DNA from: Bryoerythrophyllum caledonicum | Lineage: Eukaryota > Streptophyta > Bryopsida > Pottiales > Pottiaceae | Assembly (NCBI GenBank): GCA_963971425.1 | Contig: OZ020525.1 | Span: forward strand, 10,608,187 to 10,672,186 | Direction: 5' to 3' | DNA length: 64,000 bases | The notes under the pieces: model-generated | Seen by the model: only the letters and a program-made list of their open reading frames with translations | Database searches by the model: none | Told to the model about the DNA's origin: nothing | Shown here: positions 44,740-55,495 of the stretch, piece after piece | How positions within the stretch are numbered: the stretch's first letter is position 1 | Layout of the letters: each line of letters starts with the position of its first letter | Program-made: the position numbers and the translations under genes

Positions 44740-46690
44740 CTACTGCTCTGCACATTGCTGCGGAATAACTAACTTCTGAAAGTTAAGCAAACCATTCATG
44801 GAGCGCGCTCTACTAACCGCTACGCACACTTGGCCTTCGGCGAAGATGTCTTTCAAATAGACTTTCACGTAGTCAAGCGTCATTCCTGCAACAACCACTC
44901 TTGAAATATTAAGCACACCCGACAGAAAGGCATCAACTACATGGTTGAGGAAAATCGATAGACTTGATTGAATGCATGAACTGTAAACCAGATGCGAATT
45001 GGAGTAAACAAGAGCGGTATTCGTGGTACTGTACCTTGACACTTGTGGATGGTGACTGCCCATGCCAACTTAAGTGGCACCTGTCAGTAAATAAGCATTA
45101 GCATGCAGAAAATGTCAACAGAGATGCGCCTTAAATGAGGAGCTAGTGTGCACATAAAACAAAAACGAAACAGAAAAGAAAAAAATATATTAACCTGCAA
45201 TCTTCTGCATTCTCCAACATTCAAAACTCGATACTCAAACAGCTCCGGATCGCACTCGAGCGAACGCCCGTTTCTGAACGCAACAACGGGAATCAACTCA
45301 ATGCTGCTGCGATTCAAGTTTCCAATTGCTGACAACAGCTTGGCCTCCTCGGGATGAACCTTTCATCCACTCGCCGGCTTCAACTGATCGACTTTGCGCT
45401 GTAATGCCTCCAGCTTCTCCTTTTTTGACTTCCATCCAATCACAACTCCTCGAGATCCATTCACAAGATCGCTTTTCTTACCCGCCAGCTCCAAATTCCG
45501 GAGCAGCATGACCTAAGTGTCCCGGGAATGCAATCATTTTCGCCAAAATCAAATGGTGAGGTTGCCCATGCTTCAGAAATAATTCCGACAATCCAAATCA
45601 TCAGAGAGAATATTCTACAAAGTTATCGTCAAAGCAACACAAAATGTTTCAGCATTTGGAACATCATGTACCTGCGCACCAATTTTCAAGGTGATCTCGT
45701 TCACCGCAAGGCAGCTATTCCAGAACTCTGCCCCCTCCAACACACGGAGCTCCTCTCGGTAGCGAACAGGATCATTGCTCTCCATTGTAAGAGTGACAAT
45801 GCTATCATCCGCATCTAAAACCACCGGCTGTTTTGGAGGTTGTGGGTCAATCCAAATCACGCCCACCTCATCTGGCAACGCATTTGGTTCTTTTAAGTTG
45901 TATTCATCCGCAGCCTTATTCCTGAAACAAACAAGAGATGCATCATTAAGGAATTGCTGCATATTGGAAGTACCAGGATAGAAGAGCAATTTCTGAAACT
46001 GCATATCAGTGGTGGTTGCACTTACTGTTGGTTTGATCCCGGCTACCTCGTAAAGTTCCCTGGAGCACCGCTTAGCAGTATCTTCCAAGGCTGCTGGATT
46101 CTCCCCAGTTCTGATACCATTCAACATCTCAATAAAATCCCCATCATTCCCCCTGCATTGCAGAGCCAATCTGAAACCTCAGAAAAAAGTTCACATGACA
46201 GGGTGCAAATCCTCAGCCTCGTGAAAGCATGGTGTGCACGTCAAGTACTTGGCACTCATCAGCCAAAACCCGAATAAAAACCAAAAACTAAAACTCATGG
46301 TGTTCCACCTGACGGAAGATGTTCTTCAAGATGACCGTCTCCAGATTGGCTCTGTGCCAAGCCAGTGCCTCAAATGCGAGACCTCTGATAAGAAACTGAT
46401 TTCTCTGCGGCGTGGTGTCAGTTGACCTCTCCTGCACAAGTTGCAGTTGGAAAAAGTCGCCTGCGAATATGACCTGCAAGAACAACAACACATGAGCGCA
46501 CCGTAGTTGTCGCAAATGATCCCAGAGCAGGAAGAATAACCCCACACCTGAAGACCACCGAAGGGCTTCGTCACTTCTATCGAGGTCGTCCGAATCTTGC
46601 TGATTGTCTGCTCCAAATACTCCAGCATCTCAGCGCTCACCATCGAGATTTCGTCGATGATCCAAACTTTCGCACTGTGGATGGTGGATG
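44740..46690 (-). pseudogene. PIF1: PIF1-type DNA helicase, 5'-truncated copy (unit 3)
   Basis: Same exon series as unit 2: AKVWIIDEISMVSAEMLEYL (near 46,680-46,560), VIFAGDFFQLQLVQER to FRQ (near 46,473-46,310), the DFIEMLNGIRTGEN exon (about 46,165-46,030), NKAADEYNLKEPNALPDEVG to ITLKIGAQ (about 45,925-45,675), the VNGSRGVVIGW exon (partly, about 45,510-45,200), PLKLAWAITIHKCQG and the GMTLDYVKV exon with VAVSRARSMNGLL (44,890-44,740). Upstream of AKVW the sequence (STIHS) differs from unit 2 (KKKWRT), so the 5' part was replaced. No Walker A motif is found. About 15 bp of intron (the TTTGAGTAAAG word) present in the other units is missing after the GIKPT exon. Probably dead. Confidence 0.8.
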
Positions 46691-47467
46691 TGTCCGTCTT
46701 ATTCCTCCGACACAACGCACACATAATGCAAAGCTTACTTTTACTTGCACCGCGGCAGCCATGGCGCCCGATCTCATGAAAGTGCGACCAGCATGCAACA
46801 GCCATGAATCGAGTCTCTCTGCAGATCATCATCTTGCAAGTTTCGCTCACAAATCGCTCACAAATCGTGAAGCAATCAACTGATACGTATGCGGTACTAG
46901 TTTACTACTCTCTTCTAATACCGTAGCTATAACTACGCTAAAACTGGCAATTTCAAAGTGCTCTGGCTTGAAGTACGGTTGTCAAGGGACTTTTCTGGAT
47001 CACATGCTGCTAAAAATACCTTTGTATCCTTTGCCGTATGCTCACATGTCAATGAGTTTGGATTAATATACTCTGGATTAATCATTTGGCCAGAAAACTT
47101 AGAAATCCTCATCAGCATGCACATCACAGGCAGCCTTCATAAGTTTCCGACGTTGTTCACTTGTGCACGAACGCCTCAGTAATACTAGAAGAGTATTTGG
47201 CTGGTATCACATGGATAGCAGTGGAGAAGCAGTGTCAATTTCATGGGTTTGTCCTCCTGGCAAAATGTCACTTGCGCTCTACGTATGCTTGCTTTAGGAG
47301 TTTTTGTGGTTGCAATGGATGATTACTACAGGACAAAAGGAGCGTATTGTTATAGAGTGCGTGATAAGGTTTTTCAAAGCTGTTGAGGGGAAATTTGAGT
47401 CCCATCACCCATGACAACCCACAAAATAGCGAGAAACAAAGACCTTTTCATTTGCTAGTTAGGCCCT

Positions 47468-47671
47468 TCATCTCAACCCGAGCTCTCTCAATGTTCCTCC
47501 GCTTCCCTGTACGACAACGTCCACCCCGAGGTCTTCCATCTTGCGGCAATTCCTCTTTTGCACTAATTCCTCAATCATGCTTAACGCCGCCACAATGCCC
47601 GCATCGTCAGCCTCGTTGTCCTCCCGAAAAGAAGCGCACGCACTCATTAACCGCGTCCTCCATGCTTCCAT
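47468..47671 (-). CDS. Short hypothetical frame (67 aa)
   Basis: Starts MEAWRTRLMSACASFREDNE and reads to TLRELGLR. The segment DDAGIVAALSMIEELVQKRN looks helical. It is preceded by a C/T-rich leader-like stretch. The unit 1 counterpart is frame-broken and there is no known family, so it may be a first exon remnant or not a gene. Confidence 0.25.
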   Translation of the reverse strand: MEAWRTRLMSACASFREDNEADDAGIVAALSMIEELVQKRNCRKMEDLGVDVVVQGSGGTLRELGLR

Positions 47672-47936
47672 CGTCAACAAAATGAAAAAACCCAGAAAAG
47701 AACTGACGAGAGAGGAGGTATGTAGAAGAAGAGGTGTTTGAAGAGAAGAGAGGGGAGTCCCTGGACTTGTAGGCGGACGGCGGATCAATCGAGGCGACAG
47801 GCGGATAGATTGAGTGAGATAAAAGTGGGAGTGTTTACAATCGCAATCCGCATGCAATCGGGTAGTCTTCATCTAAACTACCCTTCATTGTCACATGTTT
47901 ACAGGTTTTGCACACCCAGTGAACAGAAAGTGGTTT

Positions 47937-47959
47937 CTTAGGGTTTAGGGTTTAGGGTA
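47937..47959 (+). repeat. Telomere-like repeats (TTTAGGG)n, unit 3
   Basis: Three consecutive plant telomere units (TTAGGGTTTAGGGTTTAGGG) inside the unit 3 spacer. Confidence 0.8.
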
Positions 47960-48318
47960 GGTGAAGCTCTACCTTGGAAGTTTGCTCGCACCGGCGGAGC
48001 AAACGAGCAACATGTGACAAATTCTTCCCAGTGCAAGTAATCAGAGTCGGTTGCTCAAAATTGTAGTATATTTTACAAAAAAGGCACGACATTGCCAACG
48101 CTGGAAAACCCTGGCAATTCCATAACCTAGAGCTTCATGTGTCTGCATCGCTAAATTTAGAGCTTCATGTGTCTGCATCGCTAAACCTTAAACCCTAAAT
48201 CAGAGGAAGAAGATGAGCACAAGTGACAGATTCTACATCAGCGGGACGGAACTTCCAAGGCAGATTCAGTGTCGGAGCTTGATCAAAACTGTTGTACACA
48301 CAGAAGATGAGCACTAGA

Positions 48319-48804
48319 TCAGAGGAAGAAGATGAGCACACCGAGGAGGATGGCAGCGATGACGGCGTACTTGAGCGCGGAGAGCGTGATGGCAGCCGCG
48401 ACGAGCAGCAGCTGCCACGCGATCAAGACGCCCGCGTACAGGAACAGGCCGGTCAACACGAGCGCCAGCACGTTCTCCACGCTCGTCGGCCGCAGCACCT
48501 CCCGCCAGGGCACCTGCGCGCCGCTGCGGCCCCCCAGAAACTCGTCCAGATTCTCCAGCTCGCGCTCCCCGCGTGGATCCGCGTCCCACTCGTCCCCGAA
48601 CCCCAGCTTCCGCGACACGAATTCCCACAACGGCAGCCGTGGACTTCCCTCTACTACAACTCTCTTCTTCTCCTCGTCGCCATCTCTCGCTCTCACTGAA
48701 ACCCTCGCCCTGGACTGCTTGTGACTGTGCACTTTGGCATTCAAAGACTGAGGGGCGAATGGTTGTGGCTTCTGTAGCAAGGTAGATGAGGAGAAGGTTT
48801 CCAT
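48319..48804 (-). CDS. Small two-helix membrane protein, probably plastid (161 aa)
   Basis: Intact single-exon frame from ATG at 48804. Residues 1 to about 45 are rich in Ser, Gln, Ala and Arg and poor in acidic residues (METFSSSTLLQKPQPFAPQS...SVRAR), like a plastid transit peptide. A soluble middle has FVSRKLGFGDEWDADPRGE and LENLDEFLGG. The end has two adjoining hydrophobic helices (VLALVLTGLFLYAGVLIAW and LLVAAAITLSALKYAVIAAI) reaching the C-terminus. I do not recognise a named family; the architecture suggests a small thylakoid or envelope protein. It is the donor form of the truncated unit 1 copy. The opposite strand is also open for long stretches because of GC-rich codon use, which I regard as a shadow. 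Confidence 0.72.
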   Translation of the reverse strand: METFSSSTLLQKPQPFAPQSLNAKVHSHKQSRARVSVRARDGDEEKKRVVVEGSPRLPLWEFVSRKLGFGDEWDADPRGERELENLDEFLGGRSGAQVPWREVLRPTSVENVLALVLTGLFLYAGVLIAWQLLLVAAAITLSALKYAVIAAILLGVLIFFL

Positions 48805-48889
48805 GGTGTGCTCCTGGAATGAGCGTGGAGTCGAAGATCACTACACTAAGGTCGTTTCTCTGGAACTTGCAAGCATGCGTTGTCTGTTT

Positions 48890-49011
48890 CATCGACAACT
48901 GGCGTGCGAAAGACGACGATGATGGCGAAAACAAATCCTAAAGAGATTCCTACCATGCTTTATTTTTCATCGACAACTGGCGTGCAAAACATGACGATGA
49001 TAGGGAAAACA
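48890..49011 (+). repeat. 78-bp tandem duplication upstream of the membrane-protein gene
   Basis: CATCGACAACTGGCGTGC, followed by GACGATGAT and GAAAACA, occurs at 48,890 and 48,968. Confidence 0.75.
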
Positions 49012-49242
49012 GACACTAATCTGGTTTTCACATGATTAATAACAATTAACCAGCAATCTGATGTGGAATCATTTGTTTACATAGATTTGAGTTCTGAATG
49101 TTCAGCCAGAATACCTGGCTGATTACAATTGGTTTCTAATCAATCGAAGATGGTTCCAGAGCTCGAGAGGTGGCTTCGAGGATTCTGGCATCGTACAAAA
49201 ACCTCTGCTGAGATGGCAGAGGGAGATCTGAAGAGAATTGCT

Positions 49243-51288
49243 CTAAAAGAGGTAGCTTGAGAGACCGACCTGTTTTCCTGGTTCCAGAAGGTTGAAGACG
49301 TCGGTGGTGACGGCAACCACGCTGGATAGAATGGCCAGAATCACCATCACAACAGCTTCGCCCTTGTCCCTCCTGGTGGCCAACAAGGGCTTGTCCCTGC
49401 ATCAGAGCAAAATGCATGAGTTAATTGTACTGCTCTATCCTCACTCTTAATAGGAATAAGATCAACGGAAGAGCTTGGTGGTCTTGAAACTCAAGGTAGA
49501 CGTAGTTTAGCCGCCTTTGTGGATGAAGGAGAGGTCATGAATCTTTCCTCTTTGAGTTGTACTAAGAGCTATGTAGGGCTGATATTTTAGGAGAAAAGAG
49601 GTCAAAACTCATGGTATCTTTGACTCACTATACAAATGACATCATGTCTTGAGAATTTCTGAGAGTAATGAGCAATTGAACAAGGGAATTGATTTCCAAA
49701 ACACAGGTTCCAAAACAACTTACAGGTTCCAGGTTGCGAGTTACAAGTTCCAGGTTCCAGGTTACACTTACTTGAGCAAGATGAGGGCGGGGAAGATGAA
49801 GCCCAAGGCAGACGGTGGCGGTGGCGCCAGCGAACTGGAAGGCGATCCAGATGTTGGGCACCACAGCGGCGCCGAAGAAGACGCAGAGGAGCAGGAAGCC
49901 CGTAATGGCGCCGAAGCGCACCGTGTCGTGCGTCAGCGGAGTAGCTCTCGGGAACAGGATGGCGTCCAGGTTGAGGCGCAGGGAGAAGTTGAGCAGCGGG
50001 AACACCAGCATGAGGTGCACGGCGTAGCTGATGCGCACCACCACGCAGATCACGCCCGAGAACGGCACGCCGAGGTCCGTGTCGAAGTTGGACAGGATGT
50101 CGTCGCTCGTGTTCTCGCCGAACAGCAGGTAGCCGAAGGCCGCCGTGCACAGGTAGATGCCGCCGCATAGAAACATCGACCACCGTGCCACGTGCTGCAT
50201 CTTGTCGTCGCTATCTCGTTCGCAATCGGATGCACTGCAATCATCAGGGAAAAAAGCATCAACAGCCTCAAATTTTTGATCTATCAACTTGCAGCAAACG
50301 AAAGAGCGAGATGCGTACCGCTGTGGTGGCAGATGTAGGCGGTGACCATGACAGGAATGACAGTGAAGAGCTTCCAGAACGAGGCCATGTCGTGGACATC
50401 AGGTGTGAGGCGCGGCCACGAAATGTCTCCAGCGCAGAGCTCCAGAGCGTCACTCCGGCGATGACGACCACGAACACCACCGCCAGTGCTACCGACAACG
50501 CGGATGTCCATTTCAAGGAATCTGTGGAAGAAAGGACGCAGTGTCTGTCAACAAGCCGCAGCTCTACATCGTGTTGGAGTGGAAAGAATGTTACCTACCA
50601 ACATGGCGGAATGAGATGAGCGGGAGGAGGACGACGACGGCGATCGAGAAGAGGACGAAGGTGCGGTCGTTCCACCATGTCGGACCGCCCGCCCATTCTT
50701 CCAGCACGCCTGTGTGATGCTTCCCGGATCCTGAAGTGCTCCCCGAGAGCACGTCACCTGCATTTCCAACCCAAGCTCTATCACCACATTTCTCAACGAA
50801 GTGGGAACAGACGAGTGAGCCAGCTTGCACAGATGACAACCGCATTCACAAAACCACGATCCACCATCACACACCATCACCATGACCTAATTCGAGGAGC
50901 GGACGATACCCATAATGATCAGGTACACGATGAGGATGCCCACATTGTTGACGATGATGCAGATCTGCACGAGCGCGCGTCCGAAGCGCCCGAACGCGTC
51001 CGCCATGAGCCCGCCGTAGGAGCTCGCGCACGAGGGGCGCGAGTAGCGCAGCATGATCTGGATGGAGTTCTCGCTCAGCACCCCCATGACGACGATGGTC
51101 AGGATGCCGAGGGGGAGCCCCATCACCTTCATGGTATCGGGGAGCGCCATGATCCCCGCGCCGACTATCGTCGTCGACAGGTTGAAGATCGGGCTCGGCA
51201 CCGAGGCCTCGTGGTAGCCGTCGTCGAACACGTCCAAATCCTGCCTCTTGCTCGGCAACAGCAGCGGCACATCCTCATCTCCACCCAT
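49243..51288 (-). CDS. AVT6: AVT6-type vacuolar/endomembrane amino acid transporter, frame interrupted three times
   Basis: AAAP-family transporter (Aa_trans). Five exons with GT-AG borders: 51288-50910, 50757-50599, 50521-50319, 50234-49772 and 49396-49243. Plant AVT6 hallmarks are FNLSTTIVGAGIMALPDTMK in helix 1, SYGGLMADAFG, NNVGILIVYLIIMGDVLSGS, DSLKWTSALSVALAVVFVVV, SFWKLFTVIPVMVTAYICHH, NFDTDLGVPFSGVI, SYAVHLMLVFPLLNFSLRLN and, in the last exon, DKPLLATRRDKGEAVVMVIL. About 450 aa and 10-11 membrane helices, as usual. The frame slips by one base in exon 3 (after GVTLW), early in exon 4 (after VHPIANE) and near the end of exon 4 (at VCLG). Each slip could be one G more or less, and the shifts sum to the exon total. 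Either a young pseudogene or sequence error. Confidence 0.78.
49460..49484 (+). repeat. Dispersed AAGAGCTTGGTGGT repeat, copy a
   Basis: GATCAACGGAAGAGCTTGGT, in the fourth intron of the transporter gene. See the copies at 52,301, 58,478 and 59,799. Confidence 0.6.
49704..49767 (+). repeat. Intronic minisatellite CAGGTTCCAGGTT
   Basis: Four to five imperfect repeats of (CA)GGTTCCAGGTT / GAGTTACAAGTT directly downstream of the transporter exon 4 donor site. Confidence 0.7.
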
Positions 51289-52161
51289 CGCTCGCCGATA
51301 TCACACCCAGAAAATAAAAAACCAAACAAACCCAAGTGAAAAAAACCTCGCCTCAGCCCATGAAAGAGCGTCACGAGATGTAATCTGCACTCCTCTACGT
51401 GAACTCTCTTCTTACTCTTCAGGCACAGGTTTGACAGCTAATGCTGCGGATGCGGCGCCTCGACTAGTCACGAAATGGCTCCAATTTCTGTTGTAACTTG
51501 TGATCGACTTCAGCGGCGAGGAATTATGGGTCTCCGGGATGGACTATCGGACCGAAAGGTGGAGGTTCGAAGCACATTTCAGGTTTAGAGTGCAGCATTT
51601 GTGGTGCCAAATTGGGAAAACGGAATGCATTCGCGTGCATGAATTGGAAAGAGAGGTCCCACCGTAAGGACAGTTGATGGCTGGGAGTGGCTTGCCGCTG
51701 CAGTGGGCCTTGCTTGGTGCCAACTGAAACGCGGCTCTTTGAAATGATGAGCAAGACTGATTTTTCTGGTGGAGGGATTTCTGTTTCTTTGCAGATGAAT
51801 CTGAAAAAAACTGATTACGATAATTTGTATGATTTTCGTTGAAGCTCGGTCAAATAGTCGTAGGATTCTTCACCTCATTCCGTCGAAAAGGAAAAGATTC
51901 CATATCCGGATTGAAGTTATACCAGAGTAATAGCCTTCTTGGATTTGAGCGGGACCATTTGATATATGTTGATATTCCTTCACACTATCAAGTGAATTTG
52001 TTAACGCGTGGAAATACATGCAACGGAAGAGCAGAGGATTGATTATTGTTACCAGATTGGTATGAAATTGCATCGAAATATTGTTTGATAATCCAGGCAT
52101 CAAACACTCATGTGGGCAAAACTTGGATCTAACCAGACGAAAGACGTCCCCGAAAACGAAC

Positions 52162-55043
52162 CTAACTCAGTAGCTTAGAAATAACGCCTGCGCCAACCGT
52201 CCTTCCTCCTTCTCGAAGAGCAAAACGTTGTCCTGCACACAGAAGAGGATACAGTTGTTTGAATAAGATACCCCTCTTTTGAATTATGATACTACCCTTA
52301 GATCGATAGAAGAGCTTGGTGGTCTCTCAACGAGAATCCTTCTCAAGTATGGAAGAGTTTGGTGGTTTTGAAGAGTTGAGGTGATGAGTTACCGTGTTCA
52401 AGGGGGCATGGAATGATGAGCTCGAACTGGGCAGTCAAGTTGTCTCCAGGCATGACCATCTTGATGTGCTCGGGAAGCTCCACCTTTCCAGTTACATCCG
52501 CGGTACGCAAGTAGAACTGGGGTCGGTAGTTGGAGAAGAAAGCCGTGTGCCGGCCTCCCTCTTCCTTGGTCAGAATGTACACCTCTGCCTCGAACTTCGT
52601 GCTCGTCTTCACGGTGCCAGGCTTGCAAATGACCTGCAACGCCATTGCAAGAAGAAGGAAAATAATCGAATCAGCTGGCTGTCGTTCAATGTAAACGGCC
52701 ACTTCGAATTTTGGTAAAAACGATAACTCACCTGACCACGCTGCACTTCGTCTCGCTTGAGACCACGGATCAAAAGGCCCACGTTGTCTCCTGCCTGTAT
52801 AACCATAACAGCAGATATAATCACGAAGCAGAAACATTTTCACTCATTTGCTGACTATAACCATCACACTCAAAAGAAGTGACTGAAAGCAGAGCAGTAC
52901 CTGGCCTTGATCCAATTGCTTCTTAAACATCTCAACACCAGTCACAGTGGTCTTAAGATTGGGGCCCTGCAGTACATGACGCATGTATCAGCATATTAGA
53001 AGAGTGGGACAAATAAAACCTTTTCACTTGAATAACAAAAAAAACCGAAATGGTCTTTCGTACATCGCGCAAGCCAACGACTTCCATTTCCTCGCCCACT
53101 TTGACTACACCTTGTTCCACACGCCCTGTCACCACGGTTCCACGACCCTGATCACAAGATCAATCACAAAAATTCCCAGATAAATAAACTGGTCTATGTG
53201 ATGACTGAAGCCTAATTATCGACAAGAGTAAAAACAGCAACACGTCCACTTAGAGATATTCCTAAATAGCTAAGCGTGAACATCATTCAAAGGGGATCCC
53301 TACCGTAGAGATAGAGAGAGTCAGAGATACAGACCATGTTTGACAATGAAAGAGACAAAGAATACTAGCAACCTACGAACCCACGCAATCAAAAGCCTAA
53401 AGATAAGCTCACCTGAATAGAGAATACATCCTCAATTGGCATGAGGAAGGGTTTGTCAAGATTACGCTTGGGTTCAGGAATGTAAGTGTCTACAGCTTCC
53501 ATGAGCTTCAAAATCGCCTTCTTTCCAAGCTCTTCGTTCGTCCCCTGCAGTGCAGCAAGAGCCGAGCCTCTAACAATAGGGATATCATCGCCTGGGAACT
53601 TGTAAAATGACAGCAACTCTGCACAAACAGTGGCTGTTAGGGACCACTTTACACGTAAAACGCAAAAAAAATTGAAGCAAATGCAGGAAAGGTTACCTCG
53701 CAACTCCATCTCTACAAGCTCCAATAACTCTTCATCTTCCACAACATCCACTTTGTTCAAAAAGACCACTAACGATGGAACTCCGACCTGTAGTAGTTGC
53801 AATATGAGTGAGAATTTTGAACACTCAAGCATCGCACTTCTCTGCCATGCATTAAAGAAGGTTGCAACAGGAAAAACCATTTCAGAATATTCACTTACCT
53901 GCCGAGCTAAAAGGATGTGCTCTTTAGTCTGAGGCATTGGCCCATCTGGTGCTGAAACGACTAAAATGCCGCCATCCATTTGTGCGGCACCTGTAATCAT
54001 GTTCTGATAACAAACCCAAAAACCATATGGCATCAGCCTCATTCCCCTCAAGAGGCCCACCTTAAGGACCTGAAATCTTTGAGCAAACCAAACGACAAAA
54101 TAAACCTTAAACCTGAACCCTAAACCCTTACCTTCACATAATCAGCATGTCCTGGGCAATCAACATGAGCGTAATGTCGCTTCTCTGTTTCGTACTCAAC
54201 ATGTGCCTGCACAAAATAAGTGCATAGAATCAGATGGATCAGCTGGAGCTTCCTGTGAAACTGAACAAAAACAAAAATTCAATGGCCTAATGATGATAAC
54301 AATATAATTTTGTGAAGTAGCCATTGTTGCGTCTGATTAAAGGAGAACGAGCTTACAGTAGCAATGGTGATACCACGCTGCTTTTCCTCCGGCGCTTTGT
54401 CAATCTCGTCGAATGCAATTGACTTAGCCATACCGACATCAGCCAAAACCTGCTCAAATAATAATGATGGAACACTGAATCACTTCACAATATACAAAAT
54501 AACTGGAATACCATAATAGAGCAATCTTCTAAAGTGAACTCTGAAGAGAGGAGCTAAAGATCAGTAAAAAACCTTGGTGATAGCTGCCGTCAGAGTAGTC
54601 TTCCCGTGGTCCACATGTCCAATTGTTCCGATGTTCATGTGCGGCTTACTGCAAAATACTCAGAGTGAGAGACCTCAAAATCAACGTGCCTTTAAGCGTA
54701 ATATAACTCCATTTGGTACAGAATTCGTTCTTAAAGAATTTTGTTCATTATGCTGAAAGTGAACGTAAATTGTTATTGCAGCCTCTCATCGTTTCACTGA
54801 AAATGCAAGGGTCGTAGTCTTTCTCGTAGAAGCAACTCACTTGCGATTGAAGGTGGCCATGGTGCGCACAGACACCAGCCCCTGCAAGTAATTGCGCCAC
54901 AGGCCGAGCTCGTGCGCCCTCGCATCCCGGCGCCGCTCCGCCGTCGCGCTCCACGAGTGGAAGGTGCAGACGGAGCCCTGCGGCGGCACCAGCCTCCTGA
55001 GCAGCGCCTGGGAGCGCCGCGCGCGAGCCATCGCCGCTGCCAT
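52162..55043 (-). CDS. TUFM: Mitochondrial elongation factor Tu (457 aa, 12 exons)
   Basis: Translation GTPase that delivers aminoacyl-tRNA to organelle ribosomes. Exons: 55043-54841, 54648-54573, 54449-54357, 54206-54132, 54003-53899, 53787-53697, 53618-53413, 53147-53064, 52966-52901, 52794-52732, 52633-52393 and 52232-52162. All borders are GT-AG and the total is 1374 nt in one unbroken frame. The first ~65 residues are Arg/Ala-rich and lack acids ([18 protein letters not shown]), a mitochondrial presequence. Then come G1 GHVDHGKT, the switch region KQRGITI, G3 DCPGH, G4 NKVD and G5 GSAL, domain II ([23 protein letters not shown]) and domain III ending [16 protein letters not shown] second ATG follows four codons later. 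A telo-box and an 18-bp repeat array lie upstream. A eubacterial origin is expected for the family, and introns exclude contamination. Confidence 0.96.
52301..52370 (+). repeat. Dispersed AAGAGCTTGGTGGT repeat, copy b
   Basis: Two half-units, GATAGAAGAGCTTGGTGGTC (52,306) and GGAAGAGTTTGGTGGTTTTG (52,351), in the last intron of the EF-Tu gene. Confidence 0.65.
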
Positions 55044-55212
55044 GGCTCCGCCGATCCCCCTCTGCGACCTCACTCCCCCTCCACCAATCAAGCCCCGGAT
55101 CGATGTGTGCTAGGAGGAGAGAATTGATGCTGCGGCGAGGGAGGGGAGCAAGCGAGACTGATCGCGACGACGAGGGGCTTGATCGTGAAGAGAACACGCG
55201 AGAGCGGTGCTT

Positions 55213-55227
55213 AAACCCTAAACCCTG
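55213..55227 (-). promoter_or_regulatory. Telo-box upstream of the EF-Tu gene
   Basis: AAACCCTAAACCCT, 170 bp before the start codon. In plants this motif is typical of promoters and leaders of translation-machinery genes, and the position fits. The activity is inferred. Confidence 0.65.
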
Positions 55228-55299
55228 GACAACTCTTGAACCTCATTTCCACCTCTTTTTGCTGGGTATGTATTTCTCTAAAGAATTGGAACATCAAAC

Positions 55300-55495
55300 C
55301 TCTAAAGTAACATGAAACTTTAAAGTAACTTGAAACCTGTAAAGTATAACGAAATTTTAAAGTAACATGAAACTCTAAAGTAAATTGTATCTTTAAAGTA
55401 AAATGATACTTTAAAGTAATGTGGGACTTTAAAGTAACCTGTCACTTTACAGCAACGAGTAACTTTAAAGTAATTTGAACCTTTTAAAGTATCGT
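55300..55495. repeat. 18-bp tandem array with palindromic core ACTTTAAAGT
   Basis: TAAAGTA words occur at about 55303, 55321, 55339, 55358, 55376, 55393, 55411, 55429, 55465 and 55483, with a degenerate copy near 55447, so the period is 17-19 bp. The commonest unit is AACTTTAAAGTAACNTGA. The core is its own reverse complement. The array ends about 260 bp upstream of the EF-Tu start codon. Confidence 0.85.

Larger units (their letters stand above)
46691..48318. other. Unit 3 spacer with an unassigned short frame
   Basis: Holds one short minus-strand frame (47,671-47,468), telomere-like repeats at 47,937 and a 26-bp tandem duplication near 48,130-48,184 (CTTCATGTGTCTGCATCGCT twice) that unit 1 has only once. 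Confidence 0.55.
42265..48782. repeat. Tandem unit 3 (complete right side)
   Basis: Contains Daf-2-like copy 3, the helicase remnant, the 46.7-48.3 kb spacer and the only intact membrane-protein gene. Homology to unit 1 stops at 48,782, inside that gene's 5' end, where unit 1 is rearranged. Unit 3 therefore shows the ancestral arrangement at its right border. Confidence 0.85.

Noticed and set aside
52162-55043. Bacterial contamination suggested by EF-Tu
   Set aside because: The gene has eleven consistent spliceosomal introns and a mitochondrial presequence.
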